From: Legionella sp.
Lineage (GTDB): Bacteria; Pseudomonadota; Gammaproteobacteria; Legionellales; Legionellaceae
Reading direction: 5' to 3'
Assembly: GCA_030158115.1 (NCBI GenBank)
Contig: JAOATK010000009.1
Coordinates: 1 to 64,000, forward strand
DNA: 64,000 nt
Within the stretch, counting starts at the first letter, position 1; each line of letters opens with the position of its first letter. Position numbers and translations under genes: made by a program. Positions 27,074 through 37,221 of the stretch are shown in pieces. The notes under the pieces are model-generated. The model was not told the origin of the DNA and did no database searches. It saw nothing but the letters and a program-made list of their open reading frames with translations.

Positions 27074-28294
27074 ATGACAGGACGGGTTTGTATTCTACTC
27101 ATGGATTCTTTTGGCATTGGCGCAAGTCTTGATGCTCCTCGTTATGGTGATGAAGGCGCGAATACGTTTGTTCACATTCACGAATTTTGTGAGCGTGGCG
27201 ATGGAAATAAAGAGGGCGTGCGCCAAGGACCACTGACCTTACCTAATTTGGCCAAATTAGGTCTTTATCATGCCACTTTAGCCAGCTCTGGTTTGCGATT
27301 TGTTGAGTTATCTGCTTTTGCTGAGCCGGTAGGATATTATGGCTACGCAGTCGAACAAAGTTTAGGGAAAGATACCCCAAGTGGGCATTGGGAGCTGAGC
27401 GGGGTGCCGGTTACCTTTGATTGGGGTTATTTTCCCGAACAAGCATCTTGTTTTCCCAAGAAATTAATAGATACATTCATAGAGCGCGCGCGATTACCTG
27501 GAGTATTGGGTGAAAAACATGCTTCAGGAACTACTATTCTTGATGAATTGGGCGAAGAACATATGCGCACAGGTAAGCCTATCGTTTACACCTCTGCAGA
27601 TAGTGTGTTTCAAATTGCAGCGCATGAAGAAACTTTTGGTTTACAACGTTTATATGAAATTTGTGAGATTGCTCGTGAATTAGTGGATGAATATCAAATT
27701 GGTCGTGTTATTGCTAGACCTTTTATTGGTAACAAGGGGATATTCAAACGCACCGGTAATCGGAAAGATTATGCGACCTTACCACCTGCAAAAACATTGC
27801 TTGATTATTTGAAAGAGGCTGGTCGCGAAGTGATTGCTTTAGGTAAGATTGCTGATATTTATGCTCATCAAGGGGTTACGCAAACCATTAAAGCTGATGG
27901 AAATATGGCTTTGTTTGATGCGACTTTAAAGGCGATGAAGACTGCTGCAGAGGGCAGTTTGGTGTTTACTAATTTTGTGGACTTTGATTCTTCCTATGGA
28001 CACCGACGTGATATAACAGGGTATGCCAAAGCTTTGGAAGAGTTTGATGCACGGCTCCCAGAGTTAGATGCCATATTACAGCCAGATGATATTGTGATTA
28101 TAGCGGCAGATCATGGTTGCGATCCTACTTTTCCTGGCTCAGATCATACACGGGAACACATTCCTGTTTTAGCTTATGGACCTAAACTTCAAGGATGTTT
28201 TATTGGACGTCGTGATAGTTTTGCTGATATTGGTCAAAGTATTGCAGAGCATCTTGGGATAGCTCCATTGTCACATGGTGTGTCATTTTTCTAA
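27074..28294 (+). CDS. deoB: phosphopentomutase
   Basis: A 406-residue cytosolic enzyme interconverting (deoxy)ribose-1-phosphate and -5-phosphate in nucleoside breakdown. Alkaline-phosphatase-superfamily metal sites are clear: LMDSFGIGA near the N-terminus, KDTPSGHWE containing the phosphorylated Thr, and [22 protein letters not shown]. Length matches E. coli DeoB. The ribosome site gagg lies within the end of the upstream MFS gene, so translation is coupled. It links the two transporters to nucleoside salvage. Confidence 0.95.
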   Translation: MTGRVCILLMDSFGIGASLDAPRYGDEGANTFVHIHEFCERGDGNKEGVRQGPLTLPNLAKLGLYHATLASSGLRFVELSAFAEPVGYYGYAVEQSLGKDTPSGHWELSGVPVTFDWGYFPEQASCFPKKLIDTFIERARLPGVLGEKHASGTTILDELGEEHMRTGKPIVYTSADSVFQIAAHEETFGLQRLYEICEIARELVDEYQIGRVIARPFIGNKGIFKRTGNRKDYATLPPAKTLLDYLKEAGREVIALGKIADIYAHQGVTQTIKADGNMALFDATLKAMKTAAEGSLVFTNFVDFDSSYGHRRDITGYAKALEEFDARLPELDAILQPDDIVIIAADHGCDPTFPGSDHTREHIPVLAYGPKLQGCFIGRRDSFADIGQSIAEHLGIAPLSHGVSFF

Positions 28295-28420
28295 AAGTAG
28301 CCTGGATGAAGCACAGCGCAATCCGGGAAGCTCATGCAGAGCAAGGCACTTCTGAATGATAGAGTCTGAGGCGCTTCGCGGAGTTCCCAGATTATTCTGT
28401 GCTTGATTCAGGTCACCTTT
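28294..28420. repeat. degenerate inverted-repeat element
   Basis: The left part is a good copy of the gtagcctggatgaagc family; the right part (28383-28420) is its diverged reverse complement, ending caggtcacctttg. Arms of about 36 nt match at roughly 25 positions around a 50-nt centre. It sits between deoB and the hslVU promoter and may also serve as the deoB transcript end. Confidence 0.55.
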
Positions 28421-28450
28421 GATCGAGTCCCAGATAAATAATATCATCCG

Positions 28451-28480
28451 CTTGTTTTTTTATTTTTTATCCCCATTTAG
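28451..28480 (+). promoter_or_regulatory. sigma-32 (heat-shock) type promoter for hslVU
   Basis: CTTGTT (28451-28456) and CCCCATTTA (28471-28479) are separated by 14 nt, close to the RpoH consensus CTTGAA-N11-16-CCCCATnT. It lies 33 nt before the hslV start, as expected for a heat-shock protease operon. Confidence 0.7.
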
Positions 28481-28512
28481 AATTTGAACTACCTACAGTT
28501 GAGGGTTTAATT

Positions 28513-29061
28513 TTGGAACAATTTCGTGGAACAACCATTCTTTCAGTAAGACGTGGCAATCAGGTCGTTATTGGCGGTGATGGTCAGGTGACTTTGGGTA
28601 ATACCGTCATGAAAGGCAACGCACGTAAAGTGCGACGTCTTTATAAAGATCAGGTAATTGCAGGTTTTGCAGGTGGTACTGCAGATGCATTTACTCTTTT
28701 TGAACGTTTTGAAAGCAAGCTTGAAATGCATCAAGGTCATTTGGTGCGTGCGGCTGTGGAGCTTGCTAAAGATTGGCGAACTGACCGAATGCTTCGACGT
28801 CTCGAAGCAGTTTTAGCGGTGGCAGACAAGACTTCTTCATTGATTATTACCGGAAATGGTGATGTTATTGAGCCTGAAGAAAGTTTAATTGCTATTGGTT
28901 CAGGAGGTCCTTTTGCCCAGGCTGCAGCGCGAGCATTAATGCAAAATACCAAATTATCTGCTTTGGAAATAGTTGAGAAAGCATTGACTATTGCAGGTGA
29001 AATTTGTATTTACACTAATAACAATTTAACCATAGAAGAATTAAATAATGTCAGTAAATAA
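28513..29061 (+). CDS. hslV: ATP-dependent protease subunit HslV
   Basis: A 182-residue peptidase subunit of the HslVU (ClpQY) protease. The start is TTG with gaggg 7 nt upstream. The six-residue propeptide MEQFRG precedes the catalytic Thr of [31 protein letters not shown] is typical, as is [14 protein letters not shown]. It overlaps hslU by 14 nt and is preceded by a sigma-32-like promoter. It forms the proteolytic double ring that degrades misfolded and regulatory proteins. Confidence 0.96.
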   Translation: MEQFRGTTILSVRRGNQVVIGGDGQVTLGNTVMKGNARKVRRLYKDQVIAGFAGGTADAFTLFERFESKLEMHQGHLVRAAVELAKDWRTDRMLRRLEAVLAVADKTSSLIITGNGDVIEPEESLIAIGSGGPFAQAAARALMQNTKLSALEIVEKALTIAGEICIYTNNNLTIEELNNVSK

Positions 29062-30388
29062 CACTACAGTGATGACGCCACGAGAGATTGTTCAAGAATT
29101 AGATAAGCACATTATTGGCCAAGATGATGCTAAAAGAGCAGTGGCTATTGCTTTACGTAATCGTTGGCGGCGAATGAAAATTAAAGATCCGGTATTACGC
29201 AATGAAATAATGCCTAAAAATATTTTAATGATTGGCCCAACGGGGGTAGGTAAAACAGAAATCGCTCGTCGTTTGGCTAAATTAGCTCAAGCACCTTTTA
29301 TTAAAGTAGAGGCAACAAAATTCACTGAAGTAGGCTATGTTGGTCGCGATGTGGATTCTATTTTACGCGATCTGGTAGACATCGCGATTAAACAAGAGCG
29401 TGAATTTGCAGTAAAAAAAGTAGAACATGTGGCTGAAGATGCTGCGGAGGAACGTATTCTTGATGTGTTGCTGCCTCCTGCACGCGGTAGTGTGGATTCT
29501 GCTGAAAAAGAGGGCCCTGCTCGGCAACTTTTTCGTAAGCAATTACGTGAAGGTTTGTTGGATGAAAATGAGATTGAAATAGAGATCCTGGCGAACCCTG
29601 TGGGCATAGAAATTATGGCGCCACCTGGCATGGAAGAGATGACTAATCAGCTGCAGTCTATGTTTCAGCAAGTAGGTACTCAACGTACTAAAACCCGTAA
29701 AATGGCAATTGCTAAAGCCATGAAAATTTTACGAGAGGAAGAGGCTTCAAAGCTTATCAACGAAGATGATATTAAAATTCGCGCCATAGAAAATGTAGAG
29801 CAAAATGGGATTGTATTTATCGATGAATTAGATAAAGTGGCGAAACGCTCGGAAGGTGGCGGTGGTGATGTATCGCGCGAAGGGGTACAACGCGATCTCT
29901 TGCCTTTGGTGGAAGGCACGACGGTTTCTACAAAATATGGCATGGTGAAATCAGACCATATTTTGTTTATTGCTTCGGGCGCATTCCATGTTGCTAAGCC
30001 ATCTGATTTGATTGCAGAATTGCAAGGTCGTTTGCCCATACGTGTTGAGCTATCTGCTTTAACGGTAGAGGATTTTGTTAGGATTTTAACGGAACCAAGC
30101 GCTTCTTTGACCTTGCAATACAATGCCTTGATGGCGACAGAAGGTTTAACCCTGGATTTTGATGAAACAGGAATTCGACGTATTGCAGAGGTTGCTTGGC
30201 AAGTGAATGAGCGCATGGAAAACATAGGCGCACGTCGTTTGTATACGGTGATGGAGCGTTTGTTAGAGGTAGTTTCTTTTGAGGCTACTGATAAAAATGG
30301 AGAGTCAGTTCACGTAGATAAGGCTTATGTTGAGAAGAACTTAGGTCAATTAGTTGCTGATGAAGATTTAGCTCGTTATATTTTATAG
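29048..30388 (+). CDS. hslU: ATP-dependent protease ATPase subunit HslU
   Basis: A 446-residue AAA+ unfoldase of HslVU. Walker A is [13 protein letters not shown], Walker B is IVFIDELDK, and a long I-domain (about residues 110-240) lies between them. The pore motif is GYVGRD, and the sequence ends LARYIL, the tail that docks into HslV. Length is normal. Its start lies inside the end of hslV, indicating translational coupling. Confidence 0.97.
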   Translation: MSVNNTTVMTPREIVQELDKHIIGQDDAKRAVAIALRNRWRRMKIKDPVLRNEIMPKNILMIGPTGVGKTEIARRLAKLAQAPFIKVEATKFTEVGYVGRDVDSILRDLVDIAIKQEREFAVKKVEHVAEDAAEERILDVLLPPARGSVDSAEKEGPARQLFRKQLREGLLDENEIEIEILANPVGIEIMAPPGMEEMTNQLQSMFQQVGTQRTKTRKMAIAKAMKILREEEASKLINEDDIKIRAIENVEQNGIVFIDELDKVAKRSEGGGGDVSREGVQRDLLPLVEGTTVSTKYGMVKSDHILFIASGAFHVAKPSDLIAELQGRLPIRVELSALTVEDFVRILTEPSASLTLQYNALMATEGLTLDFDETGIRRIAEVAWQVNERMENIGARRLYTVMERLLEVVSFEATDKNGESVHVDKAYVEKNLGQLVADEDLARYIL

Positions 30389-30396
30389 CTGTTAAT

Positions 30397-30431
30397 GTAG
30401 TCAGGATGAAGCGTCGCTTAATCCTGACTAC
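30397..30431 (+). terminator. palindromic repeat at hslU transcript end
   Basis: Arms gtagtcaggat and atcctgactac flank gaagcgtcgctta, forming an 11-bp stem 8 nt after the hslU stop. It is a member of the gatgaagcg repeat family placed where a terminator would be. There is no T-run, so termination efficiency is uncertain. Confidence 0.45.
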
Positions 30432-30451
30432 GGTCACTTGGGAATACATGA

Positions 30452-31051
<600 letters not shown>

Positions 31052-31052
31052 A

Positions 31053-31835
31053 ATGAAAGTAATTTGTTTTAATGCTAATGGCATTCGTGCCGCTGCGCGC
31101 AATGGGTTTTATGAGTGGCTGGCACTTCAAGACGCAGATTTTATTTGTATCCAAGAAACCAAAGCACAAATTGACCAGCTAACTCCTCAAGAAGTTTTTT
31201 ATCCGGTAAATTATTTTTGTGATTATTATTCGGCACAAAAAAAAGGATACAGTGGTGTTGCCATCTATGCTCGGCATAAGCCACTGAATGTGGTGAAGGG
31301 GATGGGATTTGATTATTGTGATAATGAAGGACGATATATTCAATTTGATTACCCTAATTTAAGTGTCATCTCCCTTTATTTGCCTTCTGGTACCAGCGGT
31401 GATGAAAGGCAAGTCGTAAAATATGATTTTTTAGACCGTTTTGCTAAACATCTAATCCAATTAAAAAATGAAGGTCGTGAGTTAATTATTTGTGGTGATT
31501 ACAACATCGCACACAAAAAAATCGACTTAAAAAATTGGCGTGGTAATCAGAAAAACTCAGGATTTTTACCTCAAGAGCGTGCTTGGATGGATGAATTATT
31601 TGGTTCTATGGGGTTTGTTGACGCATTTCGTGTTCATAATCAGGAAGAAGAACAATACACCTGGTGGTCTTATAGAAGTCGTGCTTGGGAAAAAAATGTC
31701 GGATGGAGGATTGACTATCAAGTCATCACTCCAGGTCTTCTTGAGCACGTCGTAGATAGTCGAATTTTTCGTGAAGCAAGGTTATCTGACCATGCACCGT
31801 TTATGATTGAGTATGCAGGGGATTGGTGTGCTTAA
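31053..31835 (+). CDS. exodeoxyribonuclease III / AP endonuclease (first copy)
   Basis: A 260-residue member of the exonuclease III (APE1) family for base excision repair. Active-site motifs are FNANGIRAA, QETKAQ (metal Glu), YLPSGTSGDERQ, CGDYNIAH, TWWSYR and WRIDYQV with LSDHAPF (catalytic His). It is closer to the ExoA/APE1 style than to E. coli XthA. It is directly followed by a second family member, overlapping by 8 nt. Confidence 0.9.
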   Translation: MKVICFNANGIRAAARNGFYEWLALQDADFICIQETKAQIDQLTPQEVFYPVNYFCDYYSAQKKGYSGVAIYARHKPLNVVKGMGFDYCDNEGRYIQFDYPNLSVISLYLPSGTSGDERQVVKYDFLDRFAKHLIQLKNEGRELIICGDYNIAHKKIDLKNWRGNQKNSGFLPQERAWMDELFGSMGFVDAFRVHNQEEEQYTWWSYRSRAWEKNVGWRIDYQVITPGLLEHVVDSRIFREARLSDHAPFMIEYAGDWCA

Positions 31836-32598
31836 ATTAGCGAGTTGGAATGTTAATTCACTCAAGGTGAGATTAGATCAGGTATTAGATTGGCTGGAGT
31901 CAACACAAGTTGATGTGCTTGCTCTACAAGAAACCAAATTATTGGATGAGAATTTTCCAGCTGCTGCCTTTATTGAAAAAGGTTATCACCTTGTTTATTC
32001 AGGACAGAAAACATATAACGGAGTGGCAATCATTAGCCGATATCCTATTTCGGACATCATCACTGATATTTCGGATTTAGATGATCCGCAACGACGTATT
32101 TTAGCGGTGACAATTTCTGGGATTCGTTTAATTAATTTATACGTTCCTAATGGCTCTGAGCTGACCTCTGACAAATATCAATATAAACTCAATTGGTTAC
32201 AAAAAATTACTTTATTTATCCAAGAGCAGATGAGTGTGTACCCTAAACTGGCGGTGGTTGGTGATTTTAATATCGCACCAGAGGATAGAGATGTTCATGA
32301 TCCCATTGAATGGGAAGGCTGTGTCTTGGTTAGCTTAGCAGAAAGACAAGCGTTTACTAGGTTATTGCAACTAGGTTTACATGATAGTTTTAGGAATTTT
32401 GAACAGGAAGAAAACGCTTTTAGTTGGTGGGATTATCGTGCTGCAGGTTTCCGACGTAATCGGGGGTTGCGTATTGATCATATTTTATTAAGTGATGAGT
32501 TGAATCGCTTATGTAGTCTATCAGTGATTGATATAGAACCACGGCGATCAGAAAGGCCTTCAGACCATGCGCCTGTTTGGGTCAGTTTAGACCTGTGA
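31828..32598 (+). CDS. xthA: exodeoxyribonuclease III (second, XthA-type copy)
   Basis: A 256-residue exonuclease III. The preferred start is GTG at 31828, because cagggg lies 6 nt upstream and the protein then begins LKLASWNVNSLKVRL, as XthA does; an ATG at 31807 would add seven residues. Motifs are SWNVNS, QETKL, YVPNGSELTSDKY, VGDFNIAPEDRDVHDP, SWWDYR and LRIDHIL with SDHAPV. The start overlaps the stop of the first copy. The two enzymes clearly differ in sequence and are not a recent duplication. Confidence 0.92.
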   Translation: MLKLASWNVNSLKVRLDQVLDWLESTQVDVLALQETKLLDENFPAAAFIEKGYHLVYSGQKTYNGVAIISRYPISDIITDISDLDDPQRRILAVTISGIRLINLYVPNGSELTSDKYQYKLNWLQKITLFIQEQMSVYPKLAVVGDFNIAPEDRDVHDPIEWEGCVLVSLAERQAFTRLLQLGLHDSFRNFEQEENAFSWWDYRAAGFRRNRGLRIDHILLSDELNRLCSLSVIDIEPRRSERPSDHAPVWVSLDL

Positions 32599-32612
32599 TC
32601 CGATCGTAGCCT

Positions 32613-32659
32613 AAGCCTAATCAAGGCGTTCAGTGTGGCTGAATTCCTTGATTAGGCTT
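32613..32659 (+). terminator. long hairpin after xthA
   Basis: A perfect 14-bp stem (aagcctaatcaagg / ccttgattaggctt) with a 19-nt loop lies 15 nt after the xthA stop. It is related to the tagccttga palindromes elsewhere in the window. No T-run follows directly, so it may be a 3'-end hairpin rather than a full intrinsic terminator. Confidence 0.5.
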
Positions 32660-32755
32660 AACTCTCTCAAGGCTAGGTTTGTTTTGATTTATAAAGAATT
32701 GCTTTGCAGAAAATTTTCTGCTATTGTTTCGGGTCATTTGTATAGAATATGGTGC

Positions 32756-32785
32756 TTGACAATGGGGTTCAGGTGGCGATATTCA
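32756..32785 (+). promoter_or_regulatory. sigma-70 type promoter for rpmE
   Basis: A perfect -35 TTGACA (32756-32761) is followed after 18 nt by TATTCA (32780-32785), an acceptable -10. The rpmE start is 27 nt downstream. Confidence 0.45.
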
Positions 32786-32811
32786 TAGAAAACTAATAAG
32801 AGAGTCGTATT

Positions 32812-33036
32812 ATGAAAGCAGCAATTCATCCAAATTATGAAGTAGTTAAAGTTACTTGCAGTTGTGGCGAAGTATTTGAAACTCGTTCTACTTTATGCAA
32901 AGATTTGAATATTGAAGTATGTTCACAGTGCCATCCTTTCTATACAGGAAAGCAAAAATTAGTGGATACTGGTGGTCGTGTTCAGAAATTCCGTGATCGT
33001 TACAGTCAACGTATCGTTTCAGATACAAAGGAATAA
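32812..33036 (+). CDS. rpmE: 50S ribosomal protein L31 (zinc-binding form)
   Basis: A 74-residue ribosomal protein. It has the zinc-ribbon form of L31: [13 protein letters not shown] followed by [14 protein letters not shown]. It is therefore the zinc-dependent RpmE rather than the cysteine-free YkgM paralogue. It is monocistronic, with its own TTGACA promoter upstream. Confidence 0.96.
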   Translation: MKAAIHPNYEVVKVTCSCGEVFETRSTLCKDLNIEVCSQCHPFYTGKQKLVDTGGRVQKFRDRYSQRIVSDTKE

Positions 33037-33043
33037 TGTATCT

Positions 33044-33072
33044 AAGGCGCGCTATTGTGCGCGCTTATTAAA
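33044..33072 (+). terminator. terminator after rpmE
   Basis: A GC-rich stem gcgcgc/gcgcgc, extended by AT and GT pairs, with a 6-nt loop lies 10 nt after the stop and is followed by an AT-rich stretch without a strict T-run. Confidence 0.5.
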
Positions 33073-33260
33073 TTTGTAACCACTTGTTAATATGAGAATT
33101 TTTGTCTCATTCATGTCGTTTCCTCAATTAATTTTTAAAAATGAATATCGTATCAGATAGTTTATCTTACGATTTTTTTGAATATATTGAGGCATAAGTT
33201 TAGCTGAGATGTGATGCAGAGGGATCCTGTTTAATTTTAGTTTATAAGAGAGTAAGAGCC

Positions 33261-34502
33261 TTGGATAATGACGTTTTAAAGCAATCTGCATTGGATTATC
33301 ACGAGTTCCCTGTTCCGGGTAAACTGAGTATTCACATTACTAAACCTACAAATTCTCAACAGGATTTATCTTTGGCCTATACGCCAGGGGTCGCTGCTCC
33401 AGTACTGGAGATAGCAGAAAATCCTGAAAATGCTTACCGCTATACCAACAAAGGTAATTTGGTCGCTGTAATGACCAATGGTACCGCTGTGTTAGGCTTA
33501 GGCGACCTAGGTGCCTTAGCCAGCAAGCCAGTTATGGAAGGTAAGGCCGTTTTATTTAAAAGATTTGCTGATATCGATGTATTCGACATTGAAATTGACG
33601 CCCATGATCCTCAAGCCTTTATTTCTACAGCGAAACGTATTTCTCCAACTTTTGGTGGAATTAATTTAGAAGATCTTAAAGCCCCAGAGTGTTTTGAAAT
33701 AGAACAATCTTTAATTGATCAGTTAGATATTCCTGTGTTTCATGATGATCAACATGGCACGGCTATAGTGGTTGCTGCAGGTCTATTAAATGCACTTGAA
33801 TTACAACAAAAAAAATTATCAGACGTAAAAATAGTGTGTATTGGCGCGGGTGCTGCAGGTATTGCCTCCATGCGTTTACTATCTGCTCTAGGCGTCAATA
33901 AAGAAAATATGTTACTTTTAGATAGTAACGGCGTTATCCACTCAGGTCGTACTGATCTTAATGCATTTAAATTTGCTTTTGCGCGTACAACAGAATGTCG
34001 TACTTTAGCGGATGCATTAGTTGGTGCCGATGTGTTTATTGGGGTAGCAAAACCTGATTTATTAGATGCTAATTTATTAAATTTAATGGCTCCTAATCCT
34101 GTTATTTTTGCTTTGTCGAATCCTAATCCGGAAATTAGGCCGGAGGTAGCTCATCAAGTACGTGATGATCTTATAATTGCTACAGGACGTAGCGATTATC
34201 CTAATCAAGTTAATAATGTACTGTGTTTTCCTTACATTTTTCGCGGTGCCTTGGATGTTCGCGCTAAATGTATTAATCAATCTATGCAAATTGCAGCAGT
34301 TGAGGCTATACGTCAATTGGTGCATGAGCCGGTTCCTCAGGGAGTAAAGGATAATTACCCTGGTGTTACGCAATGGGATTTTGGGCCTGATTATATTATT
34401 CCTAAGCCCATTGACCCTCGTTTAAGAGAAAGGGTTTCTGCCGCTGTTGCAAAAGCTGCAATAGCAAGTGGCGTGAGTCGAATTAATGATAATTTAAAAT
34501 AA
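33261..34502 (+). CDS. malic enzyme (short, NAD(P)-dependent form)
   Basis: A 413-residue malate dehydrogenase (decarboxylating) producing pyruvate. The start is TTG. The malic enzyme signatures are [55 protein letters not shown] and HDDQHGTA; the NAD(P)-binding fold follows at [16 protein letters not shown]. It corresponds to the malic half of MaeB and lacks the C-terminal phosphotransacetylase-like domain (E. coli MaeB is 759). It is followed by a hairpin and two MFS genes. Confidence 0.92.
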   Translation: MDNDVLKQSALDYHEFPVPGKLSIHITKPTNSQQDLSLAYTPGVAAPVLEIAENPENAYRYTNKGNLVAVMTNGTAVLGLGDLGALASKPVMEGKAVLFKRFADIDVFDIEIDAHDPQAFISTAKRISPTFGGINLEDLKAPECFEIEQSLIDQLDIPVFHDDQHGTAIVVAAGLLNALELQQKKLSDVKIVCIGAGAAGIASMRLLSALGVNKENMLLLDSNGVIHSGRTDLNAFKFAFARTTECRTLADALVGADVFIGVAKPDLLDANLLNLMAPNPVIFALSNPNPEIRPEVAHQVRDDLIIATGRSDYPNQVNNVLCFPYIFRGALDVRAKCINQSMQIAAVEAIRQLVHEPVPQGVKDNYPGVTQWDFGPDYIIPKPIDPRLRERVSAAVAKAAIASGVSRINDNLK

Positions 34503-34513
34503 AGAGTGACGAG

Positions 34514-34534
34514 GTGCCTTTTTTGAAAAGGCAC
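34514..34534 (+). terminator. hairpin between malic enzyme and MFS gene
   Basis: A perfect 9-bp stem gtgcctttt/aaaaggcac with a 3-nt loop lies 11 nt after the malic enzyme stop. There is no clean T-run after it, so it may only attenuate transcription into the MFS genes. Confidence 0.5.
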
Positions 34535-34569
34535 TCACTCTTGCTTAACCAATAGTTAAGGAGATGACT

Positions 34570-35868
34570 TTGCTTTCTGAGAATCGCAAGAATTACGCAA
34601 TAATGGGATGGCTGATTTGTGGCTTAGGCGCCATATTTTACAGTTATGAATATTTACTGCGAATCGCACCCAGCGCTATGGAATCAGCTCTGCGAGAACA
34701 TTTTAATTTGTCTGCAACTGGTTTTGGTCATATTTCATCAATCTATTACTATGCCTATGTGCCCATGCAACTACCGGTAGGTTTATTACTGGATCGTTAC
34801 GGCCCCCGAAGACTTCTCACTTTAGCCTGTTTTATTTGCATTCTTGGGACGCTTTTTTTTACCAGTACTTCAATTTTCTGGGTTGCAGCCTTTGGTCGTT
34901 TGTTAATAGGATTAGGCTCTGCATTTGCTTTTGTGGGGGTCTTAAAGCTTGCAACTATTTGGCTTCCTGAAAACAGATTAGCAATGGTTTCGGGGATGAC
35001 TGCAGCATTAGGTACTATCGGCGCGATGTTGGGTGATAACTTCATAGAGAGTTCTGTTGAACAATTTGGTTGGGTTAACACATTGAATTATACAGCTATT
35101 TTTGGCTTTTTATTAATGTTTGTTTTATGGTTTGGTGTCCAAGATAAAAAAGGACGTCATCGTCAAAATGGTACTGTTTCTACTCTAAAAAAAGGCTTGG
35201 TTGATTTAGGAATCATTGCGCGCAATAAACAAATTTGGGTTAACGGAATGTATGGTTGTTTAGTCTATCTTCCAACCACTGTGTTTGCAGAGTTATGGGG
35301 AATTCCTTACTTAAGGCATGCTCACGGATTGTCTTCACATGGTGCAGGCTTGGCTAATTCATTGTTATTCTTAGGATTTACCTTGGGTGCTCCATTAATG
35401 GGTTATATTTCTGACAGATTGGAACGCAGAAAATTCCCCATGTTTATAGGTGCAGCTGGTGCAGCGCTGGTCATGATGACCATTTTATATTTCCCTGGAT
35501 TAGAAGAATCCCATATACAGATATTAATGTTTTTACTGGGTTTACTCTATAGTGCTCAGGCGATTGTTTTTGCTGTAGGTCGTGAATTAAGTCCTGGTGA
35601 GGCTGCAGGTACGGCAATGGCAATTACTAATATGATTGTGATGCTAGGTGCTATGTTACTCCAGCCTTTAGTCGGGTATTTGCTGGACTTTAGTTTAACT
35701 TCTAGAACAAGCGGAGCGGCTTTATCTGCTGTAGCTATAGATAATGTAAATAAAATTTATTCTATGGCTGATTATCAATTTGCATTATCAGTGATACCAT
35801 TTGGTATTGTGATAGCTGCTCTTTTAACGCTGTTTCTAAAAGAAACTTACGCACTCGTAGATGAATAA
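34570..35868 (+). CDS. MFS transporter (first of second pair)
   Basis: A 432-residue twelve-helix transporter. The ribosome site aaggag ends at 34563, immediately before an ATG at 34564, so the TTG at 34570 is the better-spaced start; the difference is two residues. Signature loops are GLLLDRYGPRRLL and GYISDRLERRKFP. It begins GWLICGLGAIFYSYEYLLRIAPSAM, a style shared with its downstream neighbour, and both belong to a Legionella-expanded group. Substrate unknown. The end overlaps the next gene by 8 nt. Confidence 0.82.
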   Translation: MLSENRKNYAIMGWLICGLGAIFYSYEYLLRIAPSAMESALREHFNLSATGFGHISSIYYYAYVPMQLPVGLLLDRYGPRRLLTLACFICILGTLFFTSTSIFWVAAFGRLLIGLGSAFAFVGVLKLATIWLPENRLAMVSGMTAALGTIGAMLGDNFIESSVEQFGWVNTLNYTAIFGFLLMFVLWFGVQDKKGRHRQNGTVSTLKKGLVDLGIIARNKQIWVNGMYGCLVYLPTTVFAELWGIPYLRHAHGLSSHGAGLANSLLFLGFTLGAPLMGYISDRLERRKFPMFIGAAGAALVMMTILYFPGLEESHIQILMFLLGLLYSAQAIVFAVGRELSPGEAAGTAMAITNMIVMLGAMLLQPLVGYLLDFSLTSRTSGAALSAVAIDNVNKIYSMADYQFALSVIPFGIVIAALLTLFLKETYALVDE

Positions 35869-37120
35869 AATGACTTCTAAAAAACAATTGATGTACGGTA
35901 CATTTATCTGCTTTATCGGGGCAATTTTTTATTGCTACGAGTTTATTTTACGTATCATACCTGGTGTGTTGCAGACGGAACTTAGCACCGCCTTGGGGCA
36001 TATATCAGCAACGACCTTTGGTCAGATATCAGCACTGTATTATTTTGCTTATTCTCCTATGCAAATGCCCGTAGGAATGTTGATGGATAGGTTTGGTCCT
36101 AGACGCCTTCTGACTTTTGCTTGTCTTTGTTGTACGCTTGGTTCATGGATGTTTACTCTAACTACTTCTATCTTTTTAGTTGGTGCGGGGCGATTTTTAG
36201 TAGGATTCGGATCGTCCTTTGCTTTTGTTGGGGTTTTGTCCCTTGCCTTACACTGGCTGCCTAGACAGTATTTTTCCTTAGTGGCTGGATTGATGACTAC
36301 TTTGGGAATGTTGGGTCTTTTTTACGGTGAAGTGCAAATTACTGAATGGTCCCAGCATATCGGCTGGGAGAATGTGTTGTTATTTATTTCTCTTCTGGGC
36401 TGTGGCTTAAGTGTCTTAATTTTACTTGTTGTTCGTGATGGTCCTGCTGGGCATCAATCAAACAAGCATCCATTACCTGAATTCTTTCGCAATGTACTTA
36501 AGGTTTTATTAGCTCCTGAAGTTTGGGTGATTGGATTTGTTGGCGCTTGTTTGTATACCTCTTTATCGGTATTTGGTGAATTATGGGGTAAAACATATTT
36601 AGAACAAGCCCATCATTTGACGAAAGTTGAGGCTGCAAAAACTGTTTCTGCGGTGTTTTTAGGTTGGGCTGTCGGTGCGCCTATCGCAGGTTATTTATCT
36701 GATCGTACCGGACGAAGATTGCTGCCATTGGTTTTAGGTGCTATTTTAGCCTTGATTTGCATTAGTTTGGTATTGTATCTGCCAGGTTTATCTTATTCTA
36801 ATTTGAATGTTTTATTATTTCTTTATGGGGTATTTAGCTCTACTGAAATTATTGTATTTATCATGGCTAAAGAGTGTAGTGGGGCGGAGCTAAGTGGCAC
36901 CGTATTTGCTGCAACGAATATGATAGTAACTCTTGGTGGTGTTATTTTCCAACCGCTAGTTGGTAAATTATTGGATACTTTTGGTGATAGTGGTATTGTT
37001 GGTGGGGAGCATATTTACACGGTAGTCGATTACCAAGTGGCTTTGTCGATATTACCTATTTCTTTATTGCTTGTTACCATTCTTGCGTTTTTTATTAAAG
37101 ATCATTCGGTCACACAATAA
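35861..37120 (+). CDS. MFS transporter (second of second pair)
   Basis: A 419-residue MFS protein overlapping the previous gene by 8 nt and closely similar to it (FICFIGAIFYCYEFILRIIPG, GMLMDRFGPRRLLTFACL, GYLSDRTGRRLLP). The tandem pair arose by duplication and is translationally coupled. Both are predicted inner-membrane proton-coupled carriers. No substrate can be inferred from the neighbours (malic enzyme upstream, methylase downstream). Confidence 0.82.
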   Translation: MNKMTSKKQLMYGTFICFIGAIFYCYEFILRIIPGVLQTELSTALGHISATTFGQISALYYFAYSPMQMPVGMLMDRFGPRRLLTFACLCCTLGSWMFTLTTSIFLVGAGRFLVGFGSSFAFVGVLSLALHWLPRQYFSLVAGLMTTLGMLGLFYGEVQITEWSQHIGWENVLLFISLLGCGLSVLILLVVRDGPAGHQSNKHPLPEFFRNVLKVLLAPEVWVIGFVGACLYTSLSVFGELWGKTYLEQAHHLTKVEAAKTVSAVFLGWAVGAPIAGYLSDRTGRRLLPLVLGAILALICISLVLYLPGLSYSNLNVLLFLYGVFSSTEIIVFIMAKECSGAELSGTVFAATNMIVTLGGVIFQPLVGKLLDTFGDSGIVGGEHIYTVVDYQVALSILPISLLLVTILAFFIKDHSVTQ

Positions 37121-37221
37121 TAGTACGATGTTGTAGGCCTTTTGGCTCGAATTAATACTCTTTTCCTACCGTAGTCTGTTTCTTTAGAGATAGGCTACGT
37201 ATCAGTCTTACGAAGTTTTTC

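Noticed and set aside
29680..30225. Antisense ORF of 181 codons opposite hslU
   Set aside because: It is a codon-bias shadow of the strongly conserved hslU gene. It has no ribosome site or recognisable protein features.
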